NCBI GenBank assembly: GCA_022885665.1
Contig: JAGQDJ010000111.1
Coordinates: 62,001-126,000 of the forward strand
Reading direction: 5' to 3'
DNA: 64,000 bases
Source of the DNA: Triops longicaudatus
Lineage: Eukaryota; Arthropoda; Branchiopoda; Notostraca; Triopsidae
Position numbers and translations under genes: made by a program. Shown in pieces: positions 24,164-39,073 of this stretch (its first letter is position 1; each line of letters begins with the position of its first letter). Below the pieces are notes generated by a model that was not told the origin of the DNA, ran no database searches, and was given only the letters and a program-made list of their open reading frames with translations.

Positions 24164-27100
24164 GTGGCTCGTTCAGAAAGTAAAAAGCCATTGTTAGAAA
24201 GTGAAAGGTACTAGTATGTTGTAATTACTATGTCCTTGTTTATTATGTTGACTAAGTAGCATTATCATTGCTACAAACTTCGTCTTATGACGACACTTGT
24301 CAACCCCTTTCGCTGCTTTCTTTCCCGATAACTCAATCCCCTAGTGTGCGCCCATGCATAAAAACTCTCCGTTTTTGTTGTAACCCGAAAAAATGAAACC
24401 TATGATGCGTTACATTTCACCTTCTGTGACCCTCTCCATAACCCTCACTTGTCTTCCTGTACTGGTGGTGTACTGTATTGCTACTCTATGCAAAAAAGGT
24501 GCCTGCAATCAAGATGTCAGGTCGGGGTCGTTTTTCCTCTTCACTGAGAGGGTGCAGAAGCATAAATGAGACCATCTGTTGTTGTGGAAAACGCATAAAA
24601 CTTCCTGCGAGTTTTTCGGGGTGAGTGCTATGACACCAGCTTTACTATATGGCCAATTCCAACTCAATCAAGACGAAAATTAAATTAAATCCTTACATGG
24701 AAACAAACCAATAAAATAAAATTATGTTCATTAATAAAACAAAATTGAACTACATTAAAAAAGAAAAAAAAGTTCAGTGCGAATTTTAAACTAAAAAATA
24801 AAAGTTGAAAATAAAAAACGCTAAGAATAGACCTGAAAAAGCATACTATAATTATTGAAGATTGAAACGTACTTATTGAAGACTTTTTCTAGGAGTTAAG
24901 AATAATACGCTTAGGTAGTTATGCAATACGATTTGACGTGAAAATAATCTATGGTAAAAGATGGACGGAAAGTAAAAGCGCTAAAACTGTGACCATTTAA
25001 GCCAAGTTTTGAGAAACGTCACCATTAGCCTCCTGTGGTCTGATCATCGATCTTTCTGGACTCATACGGATACAGAGCATGTGAACTTGTCAAGAGTAGC
25101 AAGGTTTGCCGGAAACAGTCATTTTACGCAGTAACACTTGACGTGTTCTGTCCAAATACTATTACGTCTCATTAACATAGTCACACATCACCCCCCGCAA
25201 AACCCTTCAAATTACATCTGTCTTTTCCTTTCCCTTTTTTCAACAGAAAATAAACCCTTTCACCTTTTTCCGAAAACGACTTTCTAAGCCTGTAGAAAGC
25301 TCCGCAAAGTTGTCCAAAAACCTTCCTTAATTTTCCTGGCATTTTTTTCTGAAATTTAATTTAGTTTAAATTCCATTTGCTGTTTTCGCCAAGAAATCTG
25401 CACCCCAAACGAAAACGCAAGGAAAACGTTATTTTTTTTCAGACACGAAGCGGAGGAAAACACAAATAACATACAGGAAAAAGAGAAGGGAATTTTCTTG
25501 TTTGTGTCACTCCTTTTTGGTTATTTTTTTCCACTCGTGGGTGCTTCTTCTATCCAACATTGCCATCCTTCCCAACTTTTTTGGTATGTATGCCGATCTC
25601 CTCGCGTTTCGTTTCGGGAAGCAAGTCCGCGGTAGCGGATTGGTCTCCTCGCTTCAAGGAATCCTCGAGAGACCCCAGCCCAGGTCAGCAGACAAATGAG
25701 TTAGAAGACAGGCAACAAAAGTTGGTTCTTCCTTCGACAGAGAAAGAGAGAAGTCGGGAAACCTTAGCAGCGTGCACCCAAGCTCGACGAAAACAAAGGC
25801 AGACATCATATACTCACGAAGTCTTTTTTTCTTCGCCAAATAAATGAAACAAAGTAGAAAAGAAAAGAGACATCTTCTACCTCAGTCCATCCACGTGATC
25901 CAGCCAACTTTCTGAGCCAATTTCTTCGGCGAGAAATAACATGAAGTGGAGAGAGAAAAAAGATGCAATAACGTAAGGTCGTGTCCCGACGTCTATGTCT
26001 TCTTACAAGGATATAATGCGAGTTAGCTTTGTCGGAAATTTCTTGAAAAATATACAGAATTTCTATGAGTTAACTTGACACCAGTGATACCTTATTGTAG
26101 TAAATAAATAAAGACGTGAAGGACTCTTTCATCCAAACTTGTCAAAAAGTCCCTGTGCAGAACTATGAAAGTTTCAGTTTTGAACAAGCTTAAACTGAAC
26201 ATACGTCTTGTGGAATACCCCACGCATCACCTTTCATTTTGTTCCTTTTTTACGTGTAAAGGATCTACAGTGAAACTCGACTTTCAGCTCACTAAAACAA
26301 TACACTTTTTCTATCATTCATCTTCGTTTGGAAAAGGGGAGGCTTTTCAAAGAACTTCCGGAGTAGTAAAAAATCCGTAAAGTAATTGTGAGCGTTGCGA
26401 GTTTAGTTTTTATTTATTTTTTGTAAAAAACGTAAAAATCGCAAAACTTCAATTTAAAGAAAATTTTAATAAATCCATTTTCAATTTAATTAATGTTTTA
26501 GAGTATTTTCAGTAAAATCGTCATTTTCTATAACATACATAACTTTCAGTAATATTTATAATACTGCACTAAAACGTTACAATGAAGCTAACTTAATGTT
26601 TTTAAGTTTTTCCAATAAAAAAAATGTAATCTTGGTGTAAATCTACTGTCGTTTACTAAGACTAAATACATCAGACTTCGTTGTGCTATTACCGCGAAAC
26701 TTCGCTATAAAAAACTGCTGGTGGCGAAAAAATTGCTTGACATGTTCAGCACAGTAGCCGACATGTTGCAACCTGCAGTGCAACTTCGTAAAATCCAGAT
26801 TCTACTGCTTGGAGTGCATAGGTAAATTTTGCAAGAAAATGCTCTTGGTGTTTCAGATTTTCACGGCGACAAGAGGAATTTTACAAAGTAACAGATAGCC
26901 TATTTTTAAACACGTCAATAGCCTGTTAAGATAATTAATGATCATTAGCACTTGTCCAGCTCCACCATCAAGGTATCGTTTTTCCAATTCAACCGTTCAA
27001 GTGAGCCAGGCCGAGGTTTCGGTAAAGGTGAAGGGTTACAAATACACTTGGAGACCTCCAAGCCATACAAGAGGCCATCAAGTGGTTGTATATTGGTATA

Positions 27101-30100
27101 GTATAAAGCGAGGGTGTTGGGAAGTGGATCTGGGTGCATTAAAAGGATAAAAGGAGAGCGCGCTTCCCTCTCCCCACCTCTCAACCCTCTGTTCAGAAAG
27201 CGAAGTTGCAAGAGTAGCCTCCGACTACACTACTACGAGTGCTGCTGCAACTATGCCACTGCTAGCAAGAAGTTACAGGGAAGGCATCACATGTGGACAT
27301 ATGTGCTACCTATTAGTCCGGGTGGGCTCAACACCATAGATTCCCTAACCCTCCTCTTACCCCGTCTCTTTTACACCCTTATAATAGGCCTTACTCCGCC
27401 TTGATCCGTCCTTCTGGCAACCTCCTATTATCTCACTCCCTTACCCAAAAGTCCATCCATCTTAGCCGTCATAGCCCCCCACCCCTCCTTACACCAAACT
27501 CCCTTTTGCTCGGAAGAGCACAGTTAGTTTTACGGCTTAAGAAACCGGATAAATGAAGTCATTAGCCAGCTCAAGCCTGCCATCACCCACAAAACGGTGC
27601 TCAGCAAACAAGTAACCGGTGGGCGTCCACCCTCAATTGACCCTTATTGAACAATTTCTTCCAACTTCAGTGCATTTCGACTTCATTAGAATCTTATGCA
27701 TTTCCAATGCCTACATTTCTACTGTTAGGAGATGGTAAAAAGAGAAACATTACGTAAATACTTACGACGCTGGTGTCTCACAATGGTGGAAAGCCACGTG
27801 CTATACATGACAGCAGGGGAACGTATCAGAGTGCCATGTTTCTTCGAAGTTTCTCGAACGAAAGACTTCGTGCTTGTATCTAATCATAGTCCTTTTTTTC
27901 TTGAATCTTTCTTTCCAGTGTTTGTAATAATTGAAGTGTTTGTAAGCGTTGAGAGACTCGTTCTTTCTCGTCATGACTCGCTGGCTGTTTGAGTATAAGT
28001 TTTTCGTTCTCTGTTGCACTAAAAGAATGAGGGAAGGAGAGAACTAACATCTATAGATTCCGGTCGGGTGCGTAAGCAGCAGCTTTTTAATCGGGAGGGC
28101 CCGGAGTGCAACGGTTCCCTTGAGGGGTCAGAGGTCATTGGGCTTGGCCATTAAAAGCAGACACTACAAATTGCCTACGCTTCACTCCTCTCTACAATAC
28201 CCTTTTGCCCTCTGCCACGGAGTCGAAAAGTCGACTCACTCAACTTCCAAACCCATATTCTACTCTCACTAGAGTCTACATTTGGTGCCCACTGCGAAAG
28301 TGACCCTCACTTTTTCGCCCTTGGATCGAACGGACATTAAATTTCTTTCTTGGGCCATTTTTCTGCTGCAACATGTAACGATCGACAATTATGAAAGACA
28401 GCAGGGGGAGAGGCTATATTTTGCCAACAATAGGTTCGGCATGGCACGCGGAATTTTCCTTTCTTCTACGGAATATCCGAATTGGGTGTCGAGTGAATTT
28501 CCCCCCTTTTTGGTTATTGAGCTCCCGTGTACAGAATAGTCCTCACTTTCGGGCTCTCCGAAGGCTTACTCATTGGGGAATTGGCACATAATCACACACT
28601 GGCAAACATCTACGATCTACCGATTCGATAGTGTACAAGGCAAAGGAGAGAAAAAAAAAGAGGCCATAGCACGAGTATATACCATGCATTAACGTTACGA
28701 CAGCTCAGCTCGTATGTAATGGGATCTTTCCAAGATCAACTTTGCCTTCAGCTCTCCTCGCTGTCAATAAGATCAATAAGTCAGACGCGAAACTCGAGAC
28801 TTCCCGTCTGTCGGTTTGCATTCGCGACTTCATTCATAACTGCACAAATTTATGTTGAAAAGTAACGGCCTTACAGTGTTATTCTTCGCCAAGAGTGCAC
28901 ATGTTTTTGGCTAATAAGACAGCGGCTTTAACGGAACCTTTCGTTTCCACTGTTGCTATTCGTCAGGACTTTTAATAACCCAATTCAAACGTCATTTTTC
29001 GCGTTACGCTATAACTTTCAGTCGTTGAAGTCCTAATTACACGTTATATCGCTCGCTTTTGTTTCTCAAGCGTTATTAGTGGCTCCTTGCCACTTTTTCA
29101 TATGGCACCAATTTGCCGATCTGAAGTACACACTTGGTCCATTCTTGTTGACTGGGTTGGCTACAGTAGGGAAAATAGCAAAGCTCGTTTTACTGCTTTC
29201 AAACAGCGTTTCTTATGGGATCGTTTCGCGAAAATCCTCAGTTGGCAGTCTACGAGTTTTCGCCCTATTCATTTTCCCTTGTTAGTTAGCTAGTACTGTA
29301 TTGTAATGCTAGCTATTAGTTCAGTTAAATTAAACAAAATGTCCGTAAAAGGGAGAAATTGATTTCCGTTATACGGTCATTCGGTTTACGAAAAACGCTA
29401 TTGTTTAGGTCGTTTTTGTTGCTCTTTTGTTGCGTTGAACACAACACTCAGGGAAACATTTCGTTGTCGCCTCTGTCTATTCCTTTGCAAGCGTTGCTCT
29501 CAGGAGTATTTTCTCGTCACATATGGCGTTTTCACTGTAGTGCCCCTGGGAATGAAATCGCTACTCAAACTTTTAAGGCCCTGTCTGCATTGTAGAGCAG
29601 TTACGTTAGGTAAAGCAAGGAAATCATTGTTTCATTGCTTTCCAAAAAACGAAGTGGGACTTCCAACATTTCCTTTCTGTTTGCTCGATTTAACATACAG
29701 CCTATGTAATACACCATATCGTGTGTACTCCACTTCACACGAATAAGATAATACACACTACAATAAGATAAGCACAAAGTTATTTGATGCAAAATCTTTC
29801 GAGTGAAGTATTATTTTGTGTTCCTTGTGGCCTCTGCACAAATTTAGAAATTGGAGTGAATTACGTTGAGTCGCTCATTGAAACATAGTTAACCTTTTTT
29901 TTTTCTTTCACTTACAACCGGCTTGTGAAAAGCGCAGTTAATGATTTCTCTTACACAATCTCACGGTTCTACTGCTATTTAAGCGATCTGCCCAGGGACC
30001 AATGTGTAGAAGTTATTACGAGTTCTAATGGGGCAATTTCATATTTTTCATTATTTGTTATTTTTTAAAATGACCTGGACGACACTAATGTCACGCTATT

Positions 30101-33100
30101 GAATTTCATTTTAACATAAAATAGGTGTCTTTCATTGTTTTGTTTTTTTATTTTATTTTTTATTTTATTTTTTTACCTAAAATGAGCGAGTACATGCCTC
30201 AGAACGTTCGTTCGTTAAGGTCCCGATCTACACAAACCCCGTATCGGAGAATAACACGGGGAATATTCAGACATCCTACTGTGAAAATGGTTAAAAAATC
30301 AAAGAAACTGTTTTGATAGTAATGTTGGTATAATAACGGTGATAATGATAATAATGGTTTTATAGATACCTAGTGAATCAGTTTGAGTTATTCTTCAAAA
30401 AAGCTTCTATTTAATTTGTAATTTACGGTTGAATTTTTGCTACTTCTTATTTCGAGAAATTAAAGGAAAACTGGTACACTAAGTCTAACTTTTAAGATCT
30501 TAAGGTATAAAAAGAAACGAAACCGGTCAAATATAATGTGTTATATCGTGTCTAAAATTTTTAGGTTTTGTATGATAATATTGGGATGTTCCTCTATCCA
30601 GAGTTTCTGTTTGAATTCAATAACCTCTGCTGTTAGTTGCAATAACAGTCCTAACCTCCACGAAGGAAGCGATGTCCATTTTTATTTATTTATTTTTTTT
30701 TCTTTTTTTTAAAAATACTGAAAGTTGTGTGTACGGGGGCCTTAAGGCGAACATTGGCTTTGCCCCATACTTGCGTCCCCGTTGTAAAATTATGGAATTG
30801 TTTATAATCAGTATTAAATAATGTATAAGCCTTATCCATTACAATATTTTACATGGATGTTCGCTATTCTCCAGTTCTTCCACACACGCGGAACAGACCA
30901 CATGTGTTATATACTAGTTGTTTATAAACTCGAAGTACAAACTGGAGTTATAACTCACTATGTGCTATACGAGCTTCTCATTAAGATACAAACTGCAATA
31001 AAACGCTTTGCGTATACAAACTAGATTGAGTATGAAGTTTTGGACATTTTTCTTTTTCTCCTACATATTTAATGCAGAATTGCGTCTTTTGTTGAACTAA
31101 ACTCTTGCGATAAAATTTACTGGACATTTAAATTTACTGGAAATTTACAGTACTCATAAAAGCTGCACCTTTTCAGGCTCATTGCGACTTGTATAATGTT
31201 CTATTCGCCATTCTCGCGGCTCTATGTTGTTATTAAACTCAAAGTGCCTAAGTGCACATTTATTTGCTATTGTTCTCATGTGTCTTTTATTAATACACTT
31301 CTACATTATATGTATGCAGGTTGTTCAAGGTTAATGGGACTTTACAGCTTAATCGCTAATTGCTTCACCGTTCGGCGTTCTGTGCATTTATTTGTTCCTA
31401 CAAATTGTAGTATATTCTAGCCCAGTACTATAAATACATTGCTGTCTCTGTTCTCATTACTATTTTAATTCCCGGCATGTAACAACGCATATTCCCCATG
31501 GGAGAAGCGTCAATCAACTCCGCACCATAGTTTCCAATCATGCCGGCCGGGCGAGAAACGAAAATGAGACACGAGCTGTTTGTTCTTCCTTTTCTATAAT
31601 TTTCCGAGACACAAATAAGTTCGCTCACCCCATAACTTCTTCCCTTATTCCACCTACAATAACCTCTTCAGACTCTTTTCTCATACTCCGTAATATTATC
31701 TTTAGCTTTCTTTTCTTTTTCTACTCCCGTTTCATTTGAGACACCTTGACGTGCTTATTTTTATAATCGCTGCCGTAATTTCTGCAACCTCATGTCGCCA
31801 TGTAAATGAGACCAAAGGGGAAGGCAAGCGAGGGAGATGATCGTCTTATCTGTGAACTAGGTTAATTAGAAACTTGAATCCAAACTTGCTCAAGCTCCTT
31901 TGCAAGCTAGGCAGAAATCGGAAGAAAAAAGTAGGAGAAAAAATAAAATAATATTTTTTACAAAATATTTTTATTATTACACAGCGCTTTAATTACTTAT
32001 GGGGCGAAAAAAATCGTCAATTAAATTATGATGTGGATAAGTGGAAGGCAGAACACGTATGGGTGGATTGGAATGACGCCACTACGACCATGACTTGGTG
32101 GTCGACAGGCACGCCCCTGTTTGGAGTTGGGGAAAATCGTATATGTACATTTTTTCCCCTCCGGTGATCCACGGGCCTGAAATTTTCCAGCCGTCAGCAA
32201 ACAATGCCTTACAGACACCTCCCCCGGTGTTCCCAAACCCTGTTTTTCTCCGAAATCCACTAGCTAGAAAAACCAAAGCGTGACACGACACCGCAGCACA
32301 CGGTTCGGCACGTCGCAAGCTAAAAGCGCCTTGGCATTCAATGCAAATGAGGTCTCGCACGTTCCTTTAAGTCCTCACACAAAACTCATTAAAACAAGCC
32401 AGATTGTTTCAGTTTCTCTCCCTCCTTCCTCAACCCGACGCCCTTATAACGACGCTTCCTCCTCGCCTTCACCCGAAACCAACAACTCCAAATGAGATAC
32501 CATAACTTCTCAGCTAGACAAATATTGTTTCCTTTTTTTTTTAAACACTCGGGATCTTTCATCTCGTAAGTTTTCTCTGAGTGGCAGCAATGTTAGCTTA
32601 TCAGCGCAATTCTAAAGCGCTTTCTTCCTTCTTTTTACGACTGTCAGCGGACAAAAACAACTTAAGATTTAGTCCATGAAAAAACAGCGAGGTTCCCTAG
32701 TGGTATTGCTACTGCGGAAGTATTATTTTTCCAGGATTCCTCAGTACTTGATATATAAATCTCAGAGTAAAGTGTCATTGAATCTGCTGATGCGCCGACA
32801 CTTCATTCCGACTGACTTGTGTTAGCTTAAATATATGAAGCACTGAGTTTACGGAATTTCTGTCGAGCACTTCTTCTTAAATCCAAAAATCTGGAAATAA
32901 ATAAAAAATAATAATATAAAGAATATTTAGTACAAATCTACTGAATTATTACACGAATTCCAGTATTTCGTCTTGCTGCATATTATAAGAGAAAAAAATC
33001 GGAGTGATAAGGAGTACTTATTACGAACAAAAGTCCCACAGCAAAAGAAATCTCTGAAAATTCTGGCCAATAAATCTCTGTCTAGCTTAAAGATTTAAAG

Positions 33101-33539
33101 ATCTAAACAAGTATCTATGCCTTGCGATTTATTATACTGCTTTCGAAGCTTTATGCGAATAAATACAGCAATACATTCATAGCTACGTACATTTGCTGAA
33201 CCCTAATATATGTTGCATAAAGAAATTCTACTTTTTGCTAAAAACAGGTCATACATTTAAACAAACGACGGGTCCGCATTTTCGCGATGGTGCAAATAAA
33301 AAGCGAACAGTTAGGCCACTAACAGCCGGAAAGACACTAAGCACTAAACTTTGTAAGGTACAGCTAAATGTCAATATTTATTGGCACAGTTCAATAGTTT
33401 CAGAAATCACCAGAAATTTTTCCCCAGTGTCTCAATATCAGTTAACTTGACCTTCCTTACAATACGCAATATTTGAACTGCAATACGATGTTAAAATCTG
33501 CCAACACAAATTTTCTACGATCCTACTTCTTAACGAATC

Positions 33540-33590
33540 TTTTTTTTTTTTTTTGTGGGGGGGGGCAGTGCTCAAACTTTATTTTTTTTT
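33540..33590. repeat. T-run/G-run simple sequence
   Basis: About 15 T (33540-33554) followed by a nine- to ten-base G-run and, after 20 bases, another run of T. This mirrors the homopolymer juxtaposition at 5276-5305 but lacks its GGGCCGTAACCAGG preamble. Confidence 0.7.
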
Positions 33591-36500
33591 TCTATAAAAA
33601 AACGTAAGTAAATCTTCCCGTTCGTAGTGGTGGGGAGAACTTCAAGGGTTTGACAAACAGATTGCCAAGCTCGCGTCGGTACCAACTTTTGTCGAAACGA
33701 AATTTCGTGTGCTTCTAATTTCTGCTTGTCGTCTCTTCGATTTTCTATAAATAGAGAATTTGTCTTGTCAGTCATTGGATGTCCGTAGGGACACGCGTAA
33801 GACTCGGAAGAGAGAGAAGGGGAGGGGTATAGCACACGAGTACCGAGTTTGGACTCTCAAAGTGCGTCGGCCTGGAGATGGTGTGTCTTAAATTCCCCGG
33901 TACGGAGGGTAAAACGCGGTGCGTGAATCTCAAGGGACCACGCCCTCTCCCCTTCCTTCCACGCAATCCTCATTCACGTTATTGCTAACGGTATACGCAA
34001 GACGAGCGCCGGAGAGAAATATGTAAGGGAGCGCAACAGACTAGTTTTTTTTTTTTCTTTTTCTTGACTTCCACTTTTTCTTATAACTCTTCACCCAACC
34101 CTCCTTACACCGTCCTTACGTACTCGTACGTCGTATCTATCGTCTCAGTGAGCCCGCTTCGAGAACCCGAAAAGCAAACATTAAAACTACTATAAAGATG
34201 GAAGAACGACAAGACCCACTGTTTTATTTCTCCGTCAAGTGGTTCATCCTGAGGAATAAAGCGATGTTCTATCTGAAGCTAGCGAATGAGTCTGGTGTCT
34301 AACGTGCGACAATAACTGTTATTGCTTTGCCTTTTCCTTTAAGGCAAAAGGATGTGTTTATAGTAACTGTACTTCTTGCAAACTTAGATTTAAAATTAAC
34401 AACGGAAAAGTTCCCGTTAAAAGGAAGGGTGAACAACTCCGGTATGAAGTATCGAGTTTGGAAGAGTAGTACTTATTTGGGGTTTGAGATGGAAGATATA
34501 TTTGAAATATATACAGTTGAGGGTTAACGCGCGGGACAAAAGCGGAGCCAAAAAAATAGGTACCCTGGAGGGTGTGTTTGTAAAGAGACTGCTGATTACA
34601 TCAGATCACCCCCACTTCGCCTCTTGGCTGGTCCTAACAATAGTAATCAGACATAGGAACATCTGTTCATAATCTGAGCTTTGTGTACTTTGTATTCTTT
34701 AGGAAGATTTCCTGCTCTGATTAATTTGAACTATCTCTGGTTCCGATTGGAAAGAAACAATTGACAAGTGAAAAGTACCCTATTCTGTTACTGGATATTC
34801 CATTCCCGAAACGTAAAATCATTAACACTTGCGAGACACCCATGTAAGAACTTAAACATATTTGAATGGCTGATACAATAATACTTAAAAACTACAATTT
34901 AAGTACGTGTCTATTTTTAATAACGTTCGTGATATAACATTATCTACTCATGTTTACGCCAAAAGTATCTCTGTAAGCCTAAGCTAACTCGTGTCAATTT
35001 CCGAAATCGCTTTAAAGCAAACATGCATATTTTTTATTTTCGTGTATCTTTTTGTAACCCTATGACATTTCTGCCGTGTAGAGGAAGCTAAAGTCATTTT
35101 TCACACATTTTTCTTTACATCGCAGATATTTCGGGGATTTTCAATTCTTACAAATTATCTTCAATAAATACTGAAAATGGCACAGTTTTCTAAAAAGTTT
35201 TTTATATTCCATCTTTACAGTTTAAGTTATTAAGATATCAAAGAAACCAGCAAAGAGAATGAAGATAGAATTCAAATCCCGAATTAACTGTCGGGGTGCA
35301 ATCAATTTCTCTAGAAGGATGTATTTACAGACGCTTAAAAGAGTTGGACATGGTCATTTTTTTTTTCAAATTTACGTGATCATAACGTATTTTAGTATGT
35401 ATCCAAAGGACACACGAAATGCAAAAATAAAATCATGTCTTCGATAGAATTGCAACACAAATCTACAAAAGCCATCTGGCGGAGGTGGCGCAAAGCTACC
35501 TTCTGCACAGTGATAGCCAACTCATCCCGAATTATACCCTTGGTTAAAATCGCAAAAATACATGCATTCGAAGAAAAACCTGAAATTATGAAATAAAGAG
35601 GTCTTTAATATCTAATGTAGGTTTTACACAAGTTATACTAAAATCTTACTGGGAACATACCTAAACCATTTTGAAATAGTGATATTCCTTTCTACCAGTA
35701 AAGATATTTTAAAATTAATCCATCTATTTTACGTACCAATATTTTTCATTACAGTAATTTGCATAAAAAAGACGCAAGGATCAGTTTATATGAAAAATAA
35801 TAAAAAATGGTGGCGCCAATATTGGTTTAAAAAATCAAACTCAACGTAGGGTCACGCCTATTGTTATCGCTTTTGACTTGCCGTAAAAATGACCTTACAG
35901 AACAAAAATTCCAATCTGAACATTTTCAGTACTGTATTTTTGGCCATAACTTTGCATACTAGTAACGTAGTAATAAAAACGACGAGATGTATTTCAAGAT
36001 AGTTAAAGGGCCATGTACTGAAATATTTCATCTTCCGTTTTCATGTGTCTACTTAGTGGTTGAACGGAAAGACAGTTGTTGCGATTGTATTACTGCGGCC
36101 ACCTTTCGGAAACATCCTTGTTTATCCGTGCGGCACTTTTGGGCTCACATGTTCTTATTTTCAAATGACTTGTTTCAATTAAATCTTAAAATTTTTCACT
36201 GTCTTGTTCATGACACTGCTAGTACTTATTTATGTACTACTACTTCTGTAAATACTTACTCAAGACATTTAACGTAGAACTTTTTTTACACTTTTACATG
36301 TTTTAATTGTCATATTTACTCTCTCTCACTCAATTTATTATCCTTCGCTTTACATAACACAGTTACGTCAATTTGAATGCGTAATTGTCGTTGCTGAGCA
36401 TTTGATATGACGCGCTTTTCTCCAGGAAGTTCATTCTTGCTTTTTAATCAATGCGAAAAGATCACACTATTACTTGCGTCGTTAAATGAATGTAACGTAT

Positions 36501-38789
36501 AAACGTCATTTTTACGCACTTGAATACCACCTTCTGATAGCTTTGCAATTACCCATGACAAATAAAAAAACTCGTCTCTACAATGACAGTGTTTCAAGCT
36601 AGCGCTCCACTGAGTCAGATTTTTGTGTCTCATTTTCCAAAATTCGCTTTGTAGGATGGGGTTAAAAGATAAGTACAGACTACACTTCGGATTAATTCTT
36701 GGTGCATATAACACGAGGGGGGCTACGGGGTACGGAATTGGAAATCAGTATCTAGATTCTGAAATTGATGGTAGACAGGTCTTTAATCCGGGATTAAAAC
36801 TTGTTCCCATGGTAAAAGCGCACGAGACAAGGGTTTTGACCTCACAGGCAGGTTTAGGATGTTGCGGCGTCCGGGTACATTTTGGGGACGAAAAACTTTT
36901 CATTCGGCCTTACAAGAGGGCTCTACAAAGATACATCTAATACATCACACATCCACGCTCACAAATACATCCATCCAGCCATATTGGTCTTCCCTCCTCC
37001 CCCTGTCCATCAACGACCCACGTGGACGTGAATGATAACATGCTTCAAAAAGATGACGAGCCCCTTGCTGGCTTAAAAGACAGGTCACGTGACACACTAG
37101 CACCTCAAGTTCGTGTATCCTTCCAAATTGACATGTGGTTAAACATCAACCCTGGGTAACGGACACGAGCCCCTAAAAAGCGGAACAAAAAATACGGAAT
37201 ACGTCCACTAATCCTTACTACAATACTATCACATCATCCCGCCTTATCAGATAATTAGTTTCGTTACTGCAAAAGAATAGACGTATATTACAATTTCAAG
37301 GAAATCTTGTATTTTCCTAGTTATAACCCCATGAATTTACAAAATGTCATGGAACAACAGGATTCAAGAATTTTAAGCCGCGTTTCAATGAAGTGCAAGA
37401 AGCTCGTCACGGATTACGCGTATACTCTAGGGTGATGAAGTCTTTCTCACCCAAATCGATGGCAATCTTAGAATTCTTCACTAAGGTTAAACTCTTTACC
37501 ATGGTCAAGCTTACAAAGTTCGACATTGATGATAAGCGCTGAAGGTCGAGGCTAATTATTACACTGGAAAAAGGGAAATAGTGTATTGGAATAGGAAAAT
37601 TGCTTCCACGAACCAGACTTTAATCCCGATTATTAGATAACACTAATAATGATAAATAATAATAAAATTAAATAAAGGGAAAGTAATAAAAAAGTAAATA
37701 ACGGAAAAACAATACAAAGTAAAAATTATGGAATAATAAAAACTGAAACTATAAATGTACAATAATTGTTTCAGCCCATGCGAGTAAGCATCATCCTTGA
37801 TAGCATTTAGATAGCGTTCTCTTACAATACAACTTGTCTGCTACCGGAAAAGGAATACTTTATTAGGGGAACGCCTCCTTATCCCTGACAGTTTCCTTAA
37901 CAAATTCAGTATTTACCGAGAGTATCAGGACAAATAAATAGGCCAAAGCGTTCTCTGCACCAACTAAAAAATAAAATAACACTATTTTGTTAACGTTAAC
38001 AAGCAGGTAACTAACATGAAACACTATTTCTTGAGCGGCAACTTACATATTCTACAAATATGTAAAAGATACGAGCGTTTGCCAAACGAAAAATGGTCAT
38101 AATTAGTTTACTTTAGCCACTTAAAAACGTTCGCATTTCGCGAGTAAATAGGTTCCTCACTGTGAACTTGTTTCATCCAGTGATTTAAGATTAGAATCTT
38201 CGTTCCCTAAAAGCGATCGGAAGCTTAAGATCATCATAAGGCGATAAGCATCAGTCTACTTTTGTCATAAGACGATTTCCTTAAATGTTCCTGGTGTATC
38301 ATAGCCTACTACGGACCAACGTTGATTCTCTATAAAATTCATGTCTTTCTATTCCCAATATTAAAAAGATGCGGGCAACTTCTCCAAATCCTCGGTAGCA
38401 ATCTAAGGTTCTCGCAATTTCTCGGGAAAAAATCCATTACGGGATTCAAACGTTTCTCACCGGGTTGTTTCACATTGAAAAGACTGAGCTGCACTGAGGA
38501 CAACGAAAAAATCCTTTACCAGGAAACGGACACTGCATTGCACGGCAGTGTTTGCGTTGCGGGAAAGGCAAACTTTTCCAAGCTCGTTCCCAAGGCCCTT
38601 TTTGTTTTCGCTTTTATTTCCCGCGTCGGACTTTCTTCTATCTCTTTAAACTCCTTCTTTTTCAACTTTGCAGCCTCCCTCCCCCTTTCAAGAACCAAAC
38701 CGTGTTTTCGGTAATACCAGGTCAAAGGGGTCATTTAGACCTCCTACTTTTGGCTCCTTGTGGATTTTTGGCCGTGTACCTCTGAGGGA

Positions 38790-39073
38790 GTCTCGGGACT
38801 TGGTGGATTCCCTACAGGGCTGCTTACTTTGACTACAAGGTCTTCTACGACGACGCCGTGGTAGACGACGTCGTCGGCACCGATTCCACTCGCTCCCAGG
38901 GGCTTTTATACACCGGCACGGATTTTGAGACTCTTTTCATAGTTTTCAAGCCCATTCACGAAGCATTTGCTCGCCCCCCAAACTTCTTCTTGCGGGATTT
39001 ATTCTCCTTCACCTGTGCTACACGTGAGCGTGTACCAAGTCCCAACAGGTGCAATAACACAGCCGGGAAATAA
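38790..39073 (+). other. Exon-like open stretch with coding-style codon use
   Basis: After a TGA at 38787 the frame stays open for 94 codons to TAA at 39073. It includes FDYKVFYDDAVVDDVVGTD with mostly C- or G-ending codons, unlike the AT-rich surroundings. There is no good ATG near its start and I see no clear acceptor or donor, nor a family match. It may be an exon of an unresolved gene, a degenerate fragment, or chance in a GC-rich island. The DNA also carries the 12-bp palindrome GACGACGTCGTC. Confidence 0.2.

Noticed and set aside
36623..36940. Frame with LILGAYNTRGATGYGIGNQYL
   Set aside because: Looks protein-like at a glance, but has no domain, no splice support and no sustained codon bias.
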